NCBI GenBank assembly: GCA_023231425.1
Contig: JALNVI010000073.1
Location: 1 to 13,564, forward strand
DNA from: Desulforhopalus sp.
Lineage (GTDB): Bacteria; Desulfobacterota; Desulfobulbia; Desulfobulbales; Desulfocapsaceae
Direction: 5' to 3'
Length of the DNA: 13,564 nt
Shown here: positions 5,986-13,304 of the stretch, in pieces
How positions within the stretch are numbered: position 1 is the first letter of the stretch
How the letters are laid out: every line of letters begins with the position of its first letter
Notes under the pieces: generated by a model
What the model was told of the DNA's origin: nothing
The model's database searches: none
Seen by the model: only the letters and a program-made list of their open reading frames with translations
Position numbers and translations under genes: made by a program

Positions 5986-8517
5986 ATGAACGACAAAAAC
6001 CTTCACACCTCAGATTATTTTTACCAGTCGCTTCCAATCGATATTGAAGGCTGCAAATTACTGATAGAGCTGGCACTGGATCTTAACTGGTCATGGAATC
6101 ACGCTACGGACAAGGTCTGGCGGGATTTAGATCCCGAGCTGTGGGCCATCACACACAATCCCTGGGATGTACTGCAAACCGTTTCACGGGATCGCATCGA
6201 CCTCATGCTGGCTGATTCCGAGTTTCGTGCAAATGTAGAGGATCTGATTGGCAAACGGCAGAAGACTGAAGCGCCGACGCGCTGGTTTCAACAGGCGCAC
6301 GAAAAGGAATCGGTTGATTGCATTGCCTATTTCTGTATGGAATTCATGCTCAGCGAAGCGCTCCCTATCTATTCCGGAGGTCTGGGCAACGTGGCTGGTG
6401 ATCAGCTTAAAGCCGCCAGCGATCTGGGGGTGCCAGTGGTCGGTGTGGGTCTGCTTTATCAGCGGGGCTACTTTCGGCAGGTAATTGATCCGAACGGTGC
6501 CCAGCAGGCACTCTATCCGTATAACGATCCCGGCCAGTTACCCATCACCCCGCTGCGAGACGCAAACGGCGAATGGCTGCGGCTGAAGATTAATCTGCCA
6601 GTGGGCTCTATCTGGCTCCGCACATGGCAGGTTATCGTCGGTAACGTCAGGCTGTACCTGCTTGACAGCAACGATGCCGCCAACTATCCCGAGCATCGCG
6701 GCATCACCAGTGAACTCTACGGTGGCGACTCGGAACTGCGCCTTAAACAGGAGTTGATTCTTGGCATTGGTGGCTGGCGCCTTCTTGAAGCCCTGGGAAT
6801 CCACCCCGAGGTCTGCCATCTCAACGAAGGGCATGCGGCATTTGCCGTGCTGGAGCGCGCGGCCAGTTTCATGGAGAAAAGTGGCCAATCCTTTGAGGTG
6901 GCACTGACGGCAACCCGGCCGGGAAACGTCTTTACCACCCATACGGCCGTATCCGCCGGATTTGATCGTTTTTCACCAGAACTCATTGAGCGATATCTTG
7001 GTGCCTACGCCCAGAGAAGACTTGGCATCGGCATTTCTGCTTTGCTGGCATTGGGACGCAGCAACCCGGCAGACTCCCAGGAAACCTTTAATATGGCAGC
7101 TCTCGCCATCCATGGCAGCGGCGCGGTAAACGGCGTGAGCAAGCTGCACGGACAGGTCAGCCGAAATCTCTTTCAGCCCCTTTTCCCCCGCTGGCCAAGG
7201 TCGGAAATACCCATCGGCCACGTCACCAATGGTGTCCATATGTCGAGCTGGGAATCGGCCGAGGCAAATGATCTCTGGACAGCAGCCTGCGGTAAATCAC
7301 GATGGCTGGGCGAGACAGATTTACTGGAACAGCAGATTCGTAAAATGTCCGATACGTGTCTGTGGAATTTTCGTCTCGCCAGCAGTAAGACGCTGGTCAA
7401 GTATGCCCGTGCACGCTCCAGCCTGCAACAGGCAGCCTCCGGGGCAGGTGTCATTTTGAAATTGCTCAACCCCGATGTTCTCACACTGGGATTTGCCCGT
7501 CGCTTCGCCACCTATAAGCGTCCGAATCTGCTCCTCCATGATCCGGAACGGCTGCTGCGGATTCTGACCAGCCCGGATCGACCGGTCCAGCTCATCCTCG
7601 CGGGCAAGGCCCATCCTGCGGATAAGGAAGGACAGATGATGATCCAGGAGTGGAATAAATTTATCTCCCGCCCGGAAGCCCGTCTCCATGTCATTTTCAT
7701 CAGCGACTATGACATGCAGCTGACGGAACATCTCGTGCGTGGCGTTGATGTATGGATCAATACTCCCCGGAGACCATGGGAAGCCTGCGGAACAAGTGGC
7801 ATGAAGGTGCTTGTCAACGGCGGGATCAACCTTTCAGAACTGGATGGCTGGTGGGCGGAAGCCTACACTCCCGAGGTGGGCTGGGCCCTGGGTGATGGGC
7901 TGGAGCATGGCGACGATCCAAAACAGGATGCTCTTGAGGCAGAGGCACTCTACAACCTGCTCGAACAAGAGGTTATTCCGGAATTTTACACGCGCAACGA
8001 CCAGGGCATTCCTGTCGCCTGGGTAACAAGAATGCGCGCAAGCATGGCGAGCCTGACCCCGCAGTTTTCCACAAACCGCTCCGTACGCGACTACACCGAA
8101 GCATACTACCTGCCTGCAGCGGCAGCCTATCGTCAACGCGCGGCAGACCAGGGCCGCAAGGCCCGGGAAATAGGAGCGTGGCAGCAGTCCCTTGAGCAGA
8201 AATGGGAAACTCTGCGTTTTGCTGGAACAACGGTGGAAACCAGGGGCAGACAGCATGAATTCAACGTCCAGCTTTTTCTCAATGGACTCGATCCCGAAAG
8301 CGTGAAGGTGGAACTCTATGCCGAAGACATAAACGGTGAACCCGTATACCAGAAAATGACACGTATGGTTCAATCCGCTGATGGGTCGGACTGCACCGGG
8401 TACCATGCTGTGGTTTCAGCTCAGCGCCCGGCAGCAGATTATACGGCGCGGGTGGTTCCGATCTTCCCCGGCGCCAGGGTTCCACTGGAGGACTGCCACA
8501 TCCTCTGGAATGACTGA
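5986..8517 (+). CDS. glgP: Alpha-glucan (glycogen/maltodextrin) phosphorylase, GT35, DUF3417-containing type
   Basis: This cytoplasmic PLP enzyme splits the terminal alpha-1,4 glucose of glycogen or maltodextrin with phosphate, giving glucose-1-phosphate. At 843 residues it has the layout of the short, distantly related phosphorylases. An N-terminal DUF3417-like part (about 10-100) includes LALDLNWSWNHATDKVW. The phosphorylase core follows: AYFCMEF (114-120), YSGGLGNVAGD (from 129), GVGLLYQRGYF, HLNEGHAAF, HVTNGVH (412-418), GFARRFATYKRP (502-513), and EACGTSGMK, whose lysine 607 is the expected PLP Schiff-base residue, then NLSELDGWW. About 100 C-terminal residues (from roughly 740) look like a beta-rich appendage seen in this subfamily. 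AAGGAG lies five bases before the ATG. No other glycogen gene is next to it; ppk2 follows after 149 bases. Substrate length preference cannot be told. Confidence 0.95.
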   Translation: MNDKNLHTSDYFYQSLPIDIEGCKLLIELALDLNWSWNHATDKVWRDLDPELWAITHNPWDVLQTVSRDRIDLMLADSEFRANVEDLIGKRQKTEAPTRWFQQAHEKESVDCIAYFCMEFMLSEALPIYSGGLGNVAGDQLKAASDLGVPVVGVGLLYQRGYFRQVIDPNGAQQALYPYNDPGQLPITPLRDANGEWLRLKINLPVGSIWLRTWQVIVGNVRLYLLDSNDAANYPEHRGITSELYGGDSELRLKQELILGIGGWRLLEALGIHPEVCHLNEGHAAFAVLERAASFMEKSGQSFEVALTATRPGNVFTTHTAVSAGFDRFSPELIERYLGAYAQRRLGIGISALLALGRSNPADSQETFNMAALAIHGSGAVNGVSKLHGQVSRNLFQPLFPRWPRSEIPIGHVTNGVHMSSWESAEANDLWTAACGKSRWLGETDLLEQQIRKMSDTCLWNFRLASSKTLVKYARARSSLQQAASGAGVILKLLNPDVLTLGFARRFATYKRPNLLLHDPERLLRILTSPDRPVQLILAGKAHPADKEGQMMIQEWNKFISRPEARLHVIFISDYDMQLTEHLVRGVDVWINTPRRPWEACGTSGMKVLVNGGINLSELDGWWAEAYTPEVGWALGDGLEHGDDPKQDALEAEALYNLLEQEVIPEFYTRNDQGIPVAWVTRMRASMASLTPQFSTNRSVRDYTEAYYLPAAAAYRQRAADQGRKAREIGAWQQSLEQKWETLRFAGTTVETRGRQHEFNVQLFLNGLDPESVKVELYAEDINGEPVYQKMTRMVQSADGSDCTGYHAVVSAQRPAADYTARVVPIFPGARVPLEDCHILWND

Positions 8518-8540
8518 AGGGGACCTTGAAGACAAAACGA

Positions 8541-8562
8541 CAGGGATTCTTGACTATCCCTG
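8541..8562 (+). promoter_or_regulatory. Stem-loop between glgP and ppk2
   Basis: CAGGGAT and ATCCCTG are perfect 7-base arms around an 8-base loop, 23 bases after the glgP stop. No T run follows. It may process or stabilise a glgP-ppk2 transcript or act as a weak terminator. A TACAAT near 8618 is a possible -10 for ppk2, but no matching -35 was seen. Confidence 0.35.
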
Positions 8563-8666
8563 AGCGACGCTTCACGTTGAGCTCCCATCAAGGTACCCAT
8601 CAGTCTGAATGCCGAATTGTACAATGCACTTTCGACACCATCTTTGAACGTAAAAAGGAGAACATT

Positions 8667-9551
8667 ATGGGACATAAAGAGAAAAGATATCTGGAACTTT
8701 ATGAAGGAACCGCGCGTGACTCTCATAAAAACAAAAAGGGAGAAAAGAAGACAGCTCTCTGGGTAAAAAACAAGCAGCTCGACTACGAAATTGAGCTGCA
8801 TGGACTGCAGATCGAACTGTTGAAGCTGCAGGGCAGCATAATAAAAAACGGGGGAAAGGCTCTCGCTATTTTTGAGGGACGTGATGCTGCAGGGAAAGGC
8901 GGGACCATCCTGCGCCTCACGCAGCACCTCAATCCCCGTAATGTGAAGATTGTCGCCCTGGCAAGGCCCAGCGACCGCGAACAGAGTCAATGGTATTTTC
9001 AGCGCTATATCAACCATCTGCCTGCAGCGGGAGAATTCGTCGTATTCGATCGAAGCTGGTACAACCGGGCAATGGTCGAACCGGTGATGGGCTTCTGCAC
9101 GGAAGAGCAGCACAGCCGTTTCCTCAAAGATGTACCGTCTCTTGAGGAGATGCTGGTGCAGAGTGGTATCAAGCTTTTCAAATTCTACTTTTCAGTGAGC
9201 AGAGAGGAGCAGAAAGCACGTTTTGAATCCCGACGGAAAGACCCGCTCAAACACTACAAAATCTCCCCGGTGGATGAAAAAGCGCAGAAGATGTGGGATC
9301 AATATTCCGTGCGGAAATTTCAGATGCTCACCGCCACCCAGAGGGAGAAGACCCCGTGGACAATCATTCGCTCAGACAATAAAAAAGATGCACGGATCAA
9401 CTGTATCAAACATATCCTCAGCAGCTTTGAGTATGAGGGAAAAAGTTCTGACAAGCATCTCACCCCCAACCCTGAAGTGGTTATCCCCGGAGAGGTGGAG
9501 TTGCGGCTGATGGAGGAGAATATGGCAACACCGGAGAAACTTCCGGGCTGA
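8667..9551 (+). CDS. ppk2: Polyphosphate kinase 2 (PPK2 family)
   Basis: PPK2 enzymes transfer phosphate between inorganic polyphosphate and nucleotides, usually favouring ADP or GDP to ATP or GTP. The 294-residue single-domain product fits. Visible motifs are the Walker A loop EGRDAAGKGG (K77), LNPRNVKIVAL, PSDREQSQWYFQRYI, HLPAAGE, the Walker B block FVVFDRSWYNRA (D128, R129), VMGFCTEEQ, and a lid with RFESRRKDPLKHYKISPVD. Overall it most resembles class I (ADP-phosphorylating) PPK2, but class needs an alignment. I chose the ATG at 8667 because AAGGAG (8655-8660) precedes it; an in-frame TTG at 8526 would add 47 non-conserved residues. It lies 149 bases after glgP in the same direction, so co-transcription is possible. 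Confidence 0.95.
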   Translation: MGHKEKRYLELYEGTARDSHKNKKGEKKTALWVKNKQLDYEIELHGLQIELLKLQGSIIKNGGKALAIFEGRDAAGKGGTILRLTQHLNPRNVKIVALARPSDREQSQWYFQRYINHLPAAGEFVVFDRSWYNRAMVEPVMGFCTEEQHSRFLKDVPSLEEMLVQSGIKLFKFYFSVSREEQKARFESRRKDPLKHYKISPVDEKAQKMWDQYSVRKFQMLTATQREKTPWTIIRSDNKKDARINCIKHILSSFEYEGKSSDKHLTPNPEVVIPGEVELRLMEENMATPEKLPG

Positions 9552-9799
9552 TGCAAACCCTTCCAGACAGCGCCACGGGATGGGTCGCCAATCCTCTTCT
9601 GCCGCTTTCACACAGGAGAGGATTATGATGGTACCTTGAAACAGTTTGTATTTCGCATATTCGAGCCAGAGGAGGAAATTTACCGCAACCTTTCCTCAAG
9701 ATTACAGCGCTGGAAGAAAAGAGACCTCAGCCCGGAAGTCTGTCGGTAAACAGTGTGACAAGGCGTTTCCCAACATTGCCGTTGTGGTATAGTCCCGAG
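9552..9799 (+). promoter_or_regulatory. Upstream region of the potassium uptake operon with two stem-loops
   Basis: The 248-base gap holds two inverted repeats. In the first, AATCCTCT (9590-9597) pairs with AGAGGATT (9617-9624); a wobble and one more pair extend it inward. Its right arm contains a Shine-Dalgarno-like AGGAGAGG directly before ATG ATG GTA CCT TGA, a four-codon frame (MMVP). In the second, GAGGAAA (9672-9678) pairs with TTTCCTC (9691-9697). A TATAGT sits just before the ktrB ATG. I found no match to the c-di-AMP (ydaO) or GEMM riboswitch consensus. Whether this is a structured leader or the end of the ppk2 transcript plus a promoter is open. Confidence 0.35.
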
Positions 9800-11251
9800 A
9801 TGAAGATACTGAATGTAATAGACAACCCTTTTGCAGTCCTCGGAACCTTCGTGCTCCTCATCTTCTGTGCCTTCATGACGGCAGAGAAGTGGCAGCGCCC
9901 CGAAAGCAGAAGATACAAAAGCGTGCGGCATCGCAGTTACTGGTGGGAGCTGCTCCTCGATCACCCTGCCCGCGTCCTCTTCTCCACCTTCCTCGCACTC
10001 TGCCTCTGCGGCGGCCTCGCTCTGCTTCTTCCCGTGGCCACCAGCCATGGCATCACTCCCATTGATGCCGCCTTCACGGCGGTGAGCGCAGTCTGCGTGA
10101 CCGGCCTCGCCGTGCTGGACACACCCGATGCTTTCACCTTCACCGGCCAGGCCCTTATTCTGCTGCTGATCCAGCTCGGCGGCCTCGGTATAATGTCGAT
10201 CACCACCGTAGCCATGCACGCCATGGGCCGCCGTCTCAGCCTGCGCCAGGAGAAGGTTCTGGTACAGGTCTCGTCCACCAGCCATCAGGATCTTCTCGCC
10301 TCGCTCCACGCCGTAATTCTCTACACCCTGATCGTGGAAATCATCGGTGCCGTCCTTCTCAGCCTGCTTTTCCGGCTCCACGGCGACACCCTGCCCGTCT
10401 GGCGTGGTGTTTTCACCGCCATCTCCGCCTTCTGTAATGCCGGTTTTTCCCTGCAGAGCGACAGCCTGCTCGCTTACAACCACGCGCCGCTCATTCTCCA
10501 TACCATTGCTCTGCTCATCATCCTTGGCGGTCTCTCCCCGGCAATGGCCCTGCTCCTGCCCAGATGGCTGGCCCGTCGTCCCATCCCTCTCTTCGCCCGC
10601 ATCCCGCTGCTGACCACCGCTATTCTGCTGATCGGCGGTTTTATTGCCCTCCTCACACTGGAGTGGAATGGCATCTTCGGAGGCCTGAGCCTCGCCGACA
10701 AGCTGCACAACGCATGGTTTCAATCGGCCACACTGCGCACCGCCGGGTTTAATTCGGTATCACTCTCCTCCATTACAAATCCTACCCTGCTCATCATGCT
10801 CCTGCTGATGTTCATCGGCGGCAGCCCCGGCGGAACGGCGGGCGGGGTGAAGACCACCACCCTCGCTATTCTCGTCCTCACTTTCTGGAACAATGCAGCG
10901 GGACGTCCGGAGATCGTCATGCAGAACCGCCGCATCGACCACGCCACCATCTACCGCGCGGTGACAGTGGTGATCGCCGGGTTGTGTATCTGGTTTATCA
11001 TCCTCTTCATGCTGGAGACAACCCAGCAGATCAGCGCTCGAGATCTGATCTTTGAAGTGACCTCAGCAGTGGCAACGGTGGGACTGACCATCGGCGCCAC
11101 CCCGCTGCTGGATGAACCGGGGAAATGTATTGTCATCCTGGCCATGTTCGCTGGCCGAATAGGCCCGCTGACGCTCTTCATGCTGCTTGGTTCCAACAGA
11201 GAAGATGGCGGTGCCAGCCGCAATCCAGTGGAATATCTTTCGCTCACATAA
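9800..11251 (+). CDS. ktrB: TrkH/KtrB-type potassium uptake channel subunit
   Basis: This is the inner-membrane ion-conducting subunit for K+ uptake. Its 483 residues show the four-fold pore-loop plan of the Trk/Ktr/HKT superfamily, with all four selectivity-filter loops present: CVTGLA (99-104), CNAGFS (212-217), RTAGFN (313-318) and ATVGLT (425-430), each with its key glycine. The flexible intramembrane gate loop is GGSPGGTAGGVKTTT (340-354). An extra hydrophobic segment lies at about residues 11-27 before the core. I call it Ktr-like because its partner is a single-copy RCK protein; TrkH would be the alternative name. The ATG at 9800 has only a weak GAG upstream; a GTG at 9755 would add 15 residues and has no better site. 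The RCK gene follows after 12 bases. Confidence 0.93.
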   Translation: MKILNVIDNPFAVLGTFVLLIFCAFMTAEKWQRPESRRYKSVRHRSYWWELLLDHPARVLFSTFLALCLCGGLALLLPVATSHGITPIDAAFTAVSAVCVTGLAVLDTPDAFTFTGQALILLLIQLGGLGIMSITTVAMHAMGRRLSLRQEKVLVQVSSTSHQDLLASLHAVILYTLIVEIIGAVLLSLLFRLHGDTLPVWRGVFTAISAFCNAGFSLQSDSLLAYNHAPLILHTIALLIILGGLSPAMALLLPRWLARRPIPLFARIPLLTTAILLIGGFIALLTLEWNGIFGGLSLADKLHNAWFQSATLRTAGFNSVSLSSITNPTLLIMLLLMFIGGSPGGTAGGVKTTTLAILVLTFWNNAAGRPEIVMQNRRIDHATIYRAVTVVIAGLCIWFIILFMLETTQQISARDLIFEVTSAVATVGLTIGATPLLDEPGKCIVILAMFAGRIGPLTLFMLLGSNREDGGASRNPVEYLSLT

Positions 11252-11263
11252 ACAGGAAAAATT

Positions 11264-11920
11264 ATGGCTGAACAGATACTTATAATTGGTCTCGGACAAT
11301 TCGGCATGACCCTTGCGCGCAACCTCGCCAGCAAGGGAGCCGAGGTGCTGGCGGTGGATCGCCGCCAGCCGCTGGTGCAGGAGGCCTCTTTCTTTGTCAC
11401 GGAATCTCTGGTGGTTGATGCCACCAATGAAAATGAGATGGCCAACCTTGAACCGGCCAGGAGGGACGCGGCGGTCTGCGCCATCGGTGACGAGTCACGG
11501 GAATCGGCAATCATCTGCACCGCCCTGCTGCGGCAGATGGGCTGCCCGCTGGTTATTTCCCGCGCTAACGATGCCGTCTCCCGGCGGATTCTGAGCCTGG
11601 TGGGGGCACATCAGGTGGTAAACCCGGAAGAAGAGTTTGGCAGACGTTTCGCCAGCCGCCTGCTCTACAAAGATGTGGTCGTCGATACCCCTCTCGGCGA
11701 AGATCTTAACCTGACCGAGATCCGGGTTATGCCAGAGATGGTGGGCAAGAACCTCATCGACCTTGCTCTGCCGAAAAATTTTGGCATCATGGTGGCAGGA
11801 ATTCGTCAGAGTGGACACATTATCAGCGTTGATCCTTCGCGGCCTCTGCAGGTGAGCGACAGCCTTATCATCGTATCCAGTGATGCCGCCCTCTCTAAAC
11901 TCAACAAGAAAAAGTCATGA
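11264..11920 (+). CDS. ktrA: Single-RCK potassium uptake regulatory subunit (KtrA/TrkA family)
   Basis: This cytoplasmic gating subunit forms a ring under the KtrB dimer and opens or closes it in response to bound nucleotide. The 218 residues hold one RCK_N Rossmann domain (about 1-125) and one RCK_C domain (about 135-210), which is the Ktr size; E. coli TrkA is a tandem duplicate of twice this length. The nucleotide-binding features are ILIIGLGQFG (glycines 9, 11 and 14), the acidic end of strand 2 AVD (D32) and VVDATN (D52). RCK_C contains VVDTPLGEDLNLTEIRV and a final LQVSDSLIIVSS strand. AGGAAAA precedes the ATG by a few bases. Its stop overlaps the next gene as ATGA, so the third gene is probably translated by coupling. 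The ligand (ATP/ADP or NAD(H), and c-di-AMP) cannot be told from sequence alone. Confidence 0.94.
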   Translation: MAEQILIIGLGQFGMTLARNLASKGAEVLAVDRRQPLVQEASFFVTESLVVDATNENEMANLEPARRDAAVCAIGDESRESAIICTALLRQMGCPLVISRANDAVSRRILSLVGAHQVVNPEEEFGRRFASRLLYKDVVVDTPLGEDLNLTEIRVMPEMVGKNLIDLALPKNFGIMVAGIRQSGHIISVDPSRPLQVSDSLIIVSSDAALSKLNKKKS

Positions 11921-12549
11921 GAGAACACTTCATAGGGCAGTCAGTCCGTTTCGGGGCGTGGGTATTTATCTTTCTCACCATGCTGATGTCCTTTGCATCC
12001 ATCTGGATTTTTGTACGTATAACTCCGGCAACTGCAACGATTCTGGAGCAGAACGACCGCTCCATCGCGGCTTGTGAGGCGATGCTTGCCGCCATGGTCA
12101 CAAGAGATAAGGATGAATTTAACGCCGCGCTGACCAGAGCCGAAGCAAGTATCAACGAGCCCGAAGAATCGGCGGCGGTCGCCGCCATCAAGCTGAGCAG
12201 AGAAGTAAATTCAAAGGCGGGGGTACAGGCAACCATCCGGGGAATTCAGCAGATTGCGGCAATTAACCGTCAGGCAATGGAGCGTGCCGACCGGCAGGTA
12301 CAGCAGTTCGGCACGGCAGGTGCCTGGGGGGTCGTCTTCATGGCAACGACCATTTTCCTCATCGGAATGATTTTTCTCCGCGGAATGAGACGCAACCTGA
12401 TCATCCCGCTGCTGGAGATCGACGCGGTAACCAGGGCGCAGGAAAGTGGCAACACCATGCGCCGCTGCTATATCAAAAAACCTGCCCGCGAAGTACAGCA
12501 GGTTTTCAACCGTATTAATACGATCCTTGACCAGCTGGAGGAAAAATAA
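11917..12549 (+). CDS. Two-helix membrane protein with periplasmic helical domain and C-terminal HAMP, no output domain
   Basis: The 210-residue product has the N-terminal half of a chemoreceptor or sensor kinase. Helix 1 (about 12-34) is followed by a roughly 100-residue, charged, alanine-rich helical periplasmic part resembling four-helix-bundle sensor domains, then helix 2 (about 134-154). The HAMP domain (about 155-210) shows RRNLIIPLLEI (the conserved proline), ESGN near the turn, and FNRINTILDQLEE in its second helix. The protein stops there, with no methyl-accepting, kinase or cyclase domain. It overlaps the RCK gene by four bases, so it should be made together with the potassium transporter. 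It could be a small regulatory subunit or ion/osmotic sensor for it, or the stump of a longer sensor gene cut by the repeat-like sequence that begins right at its stop codon. The domain reading is fairly sure; the role is inference. Confidence 0.8.
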   Translation: MREHFIGQSVRFGAWVFIFLTMLMSFASIWIFVRITPATATILEQNDRSIAACEAMLAAMVTRDKDEFNAALTRAEASINEPEESAAVAAIKLSREVNSKAGVQATIRGIQQIAAINRQAMERADRQVQQFGTAGAWGVVFMATTIFLIGMIFLRGMRRNLIIPLLEIDAVTRAQESGNTMRRCYIKKPAREVQQVFNRINTILDQLEEK

Positions 12550-12599
12550 GGGGACGCAGACGGGTCGCAAGAGTTCATGTCTCATCTGAGACATGTCCC
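12550..12599. repeat. REP-like palindromic element
   Basis: CATGTCTC (12576-12583) and GAGACATG (12588-12595) are perfect 8-base arms around ATCT. The block opens with GGGGAC (12550-12555) and ends with GTCCC (12595-12599), so the outer ends also pair. Hairpins with GGGGAC/GTCCCC ends and a GTCTCAT-type core resemble the dispersed REP-type repeats known in many bacterial genomes. Only one copy is in this window, so the call rests on structure and recall. Confidence 0.5.
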
Positions 12600-13021
12600 A
12601 TGGAGAACGTCTGAAAATTGTTATTGCCCCGGATTCCTTCAAGGAGAGCCCTGTGCTCCGGCAGTCGCCCGGGCAATTGAGGCTGGTTTCCGGCAGGTTT
12701 TCGCCGATGCCGAATACCTGCCGATCCCTGTGGCGGGGCGGCGCAGGCATGTGCCAGGCCCCTGGCATGGGGCTTTTTCCTGCGAACAGCACAGTCATTG
12801 CGCCAGGTGGAGGCGGCCTGGGAAGGCTGGCAAACCAACAGGGAATACCGGTCATCACCATGGCAGGCTGTCTTGGAGAAGGGGCAGAACTGGTGCTTGA
12901 TCACGGTGTCACCACCCTCTTTCCCATCCTGCCCGATCCTGGCTCCCTTGAGGACACCCTTATCGCTGCGGAAGAAAACCTCCGCGCCACGGCGAGAAAT
13001 ATCGCGGCTGAAATTTTCTAA
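12593..13021 (+). pseudogene. Degraded glycerate 2-kinase (GarK/GlxK family)
   Basis: Glycerate 2-kinase phosphorylates D-glycerate to 2-phosphoglycerate and is about 380 residues long; here only about 140 codons remain. Four pieces match in order. LKIVIAPDSFKES is the N-terminus (12611-12649). AVARAIEAGFRQVFADAEY and LPIPVA lie in another frame (about 12655-12735). GGAGMCQAPGMGLF is back in the first frame (12737-12778). RLANQQGIPVITMAG through LRATARNIAAEIF is the C-terminus (about 12815-13018). So there is a frameshift near 12650, a deletion of roughly 130 codons at 12735/12736 joining the VPVA(DGGEG) block to the GGAGM block, and a second large deletion before RLANQQ that removes the catalytic GEGR-type region. 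It cannot encode an active enzyme. Comparison is with E. coli GarK from memory. Confidence 0.85.
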
Positions 13022-13115
13022 AAGAAAAGAGAGGCAACGGAGTTTTGTTGTTAAATTTGACACCGGGAAAGGTTTAATACCATTCCTATTAAGTTATGCC
13101 CCGTTTTGCATCCTG

Positions 13116-13170
13116 TTTATCCCTTCGTGGTTACAAACGACAAAAGGAACCACGAATGGACACGGATAAA
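13116..13170. repeat. Inverted repeat TTTATCC/TTCGTGGTT ... AACCACGAA/GGATAAA
   Basis: TTCGTGGTT (13124-13132) is perfectly complementary to AACCACGAA (13148-13156), and the outer TTTATCC (13116-13122) to GGATAAA (13164-13170). The right side reads CCACGAATGGACACGGAT, a form of the CACGAA/ACACGGATAAACACGAA sequence I know as a recurrent intergenic sequence preceding GxxExxY-type genes in several phyla; that identification is from memory. Confidence 0.55.
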
Positions 13171-13197
13171 CACGAATTATTACTGAAAGATGATCTC
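13156..13197 (+). pseudogene. Possible N-terminal remnant of a GxxExxY protein
   Basis: From the ATG at 13156 the frame reads MDTDKHELLLKDDL, like the usual start of GxxExxY family proteins, which continue with a nuclease-like fold and the GxxExxY motif. Here it passes at once into low-complexity basic sequence with none of the later motifs. Only the first dozen or so codons support the call. Confidence 0.35.
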
Positions 13198-13277
13198 TGT
13201 TTCTACCTGAGCGATTGCAGAGGATTGGGAAATCAGAAGGACGGGAAAAGAAAAAGGCGGAAAAACAGTTTTTTTAC

Positions 13278-13304
13278 CGCGAAGAACGCGAAGAAGCGCG
13301 AAGG
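13278..13304. repeat. Short tandem repeat of CGCGAAGAA
   Basis: CGCGAAGAA occurs at 13278-13286 and 13287-13295, followed by the variant GCGCGAAGG at 13296-13304, preceded by TTTTTTTACC. Such ACCGCGAAGAACGCGAAGAA blocks are frequent in intergenic debris of some environmental bacteria; this is recalled, not searched. Confidence 0.6.

Noticed and set aside
8526..8666. 47-codon extension of ppk2 from a TTG
   Set aside because: The ATG at 8667 has a strong AAGGAG; the extension has no visible ribosome-binding site and spans a hairpin.
1770..9640. GGTACCTTGA found near 1768, near 9629 and inverted near 8588, all in gene gaps
   Set aside because: A 10-base sequence occurring three times in both orientations over 13 kb is within chance expectation, and the flanks do not align.
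9755..9799. GTG start 15 codons upstream of the KtrB ATG
   Set aside because: There is no ribosome-binding site and no family resemblance, though the ATG site at 9800 is also weak, so this is not fully settled.
9552..9799. c-di-AMP or c-di-GMP riboswitch upstream of the potassium operon
   Set aside because: I looked for the conserved core sequences of the ydaO and GEMM classes and did not find them; only unclassified hairpins remain.
12577..12900. 107-codon + frame as a separate protein
   Set aside because: Part of it (AVARAIEAGFRQVFADAEY) is a frameshifted segment of the glycerate kinase pseudogene and the rest is out-of-frame noise.
13057..13085. TTGACA followed by TTTAAT as a promoter in the tail
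   Set aside because: The spacing is far too short for a sigma-70 promoter and no gene follows that would need it.
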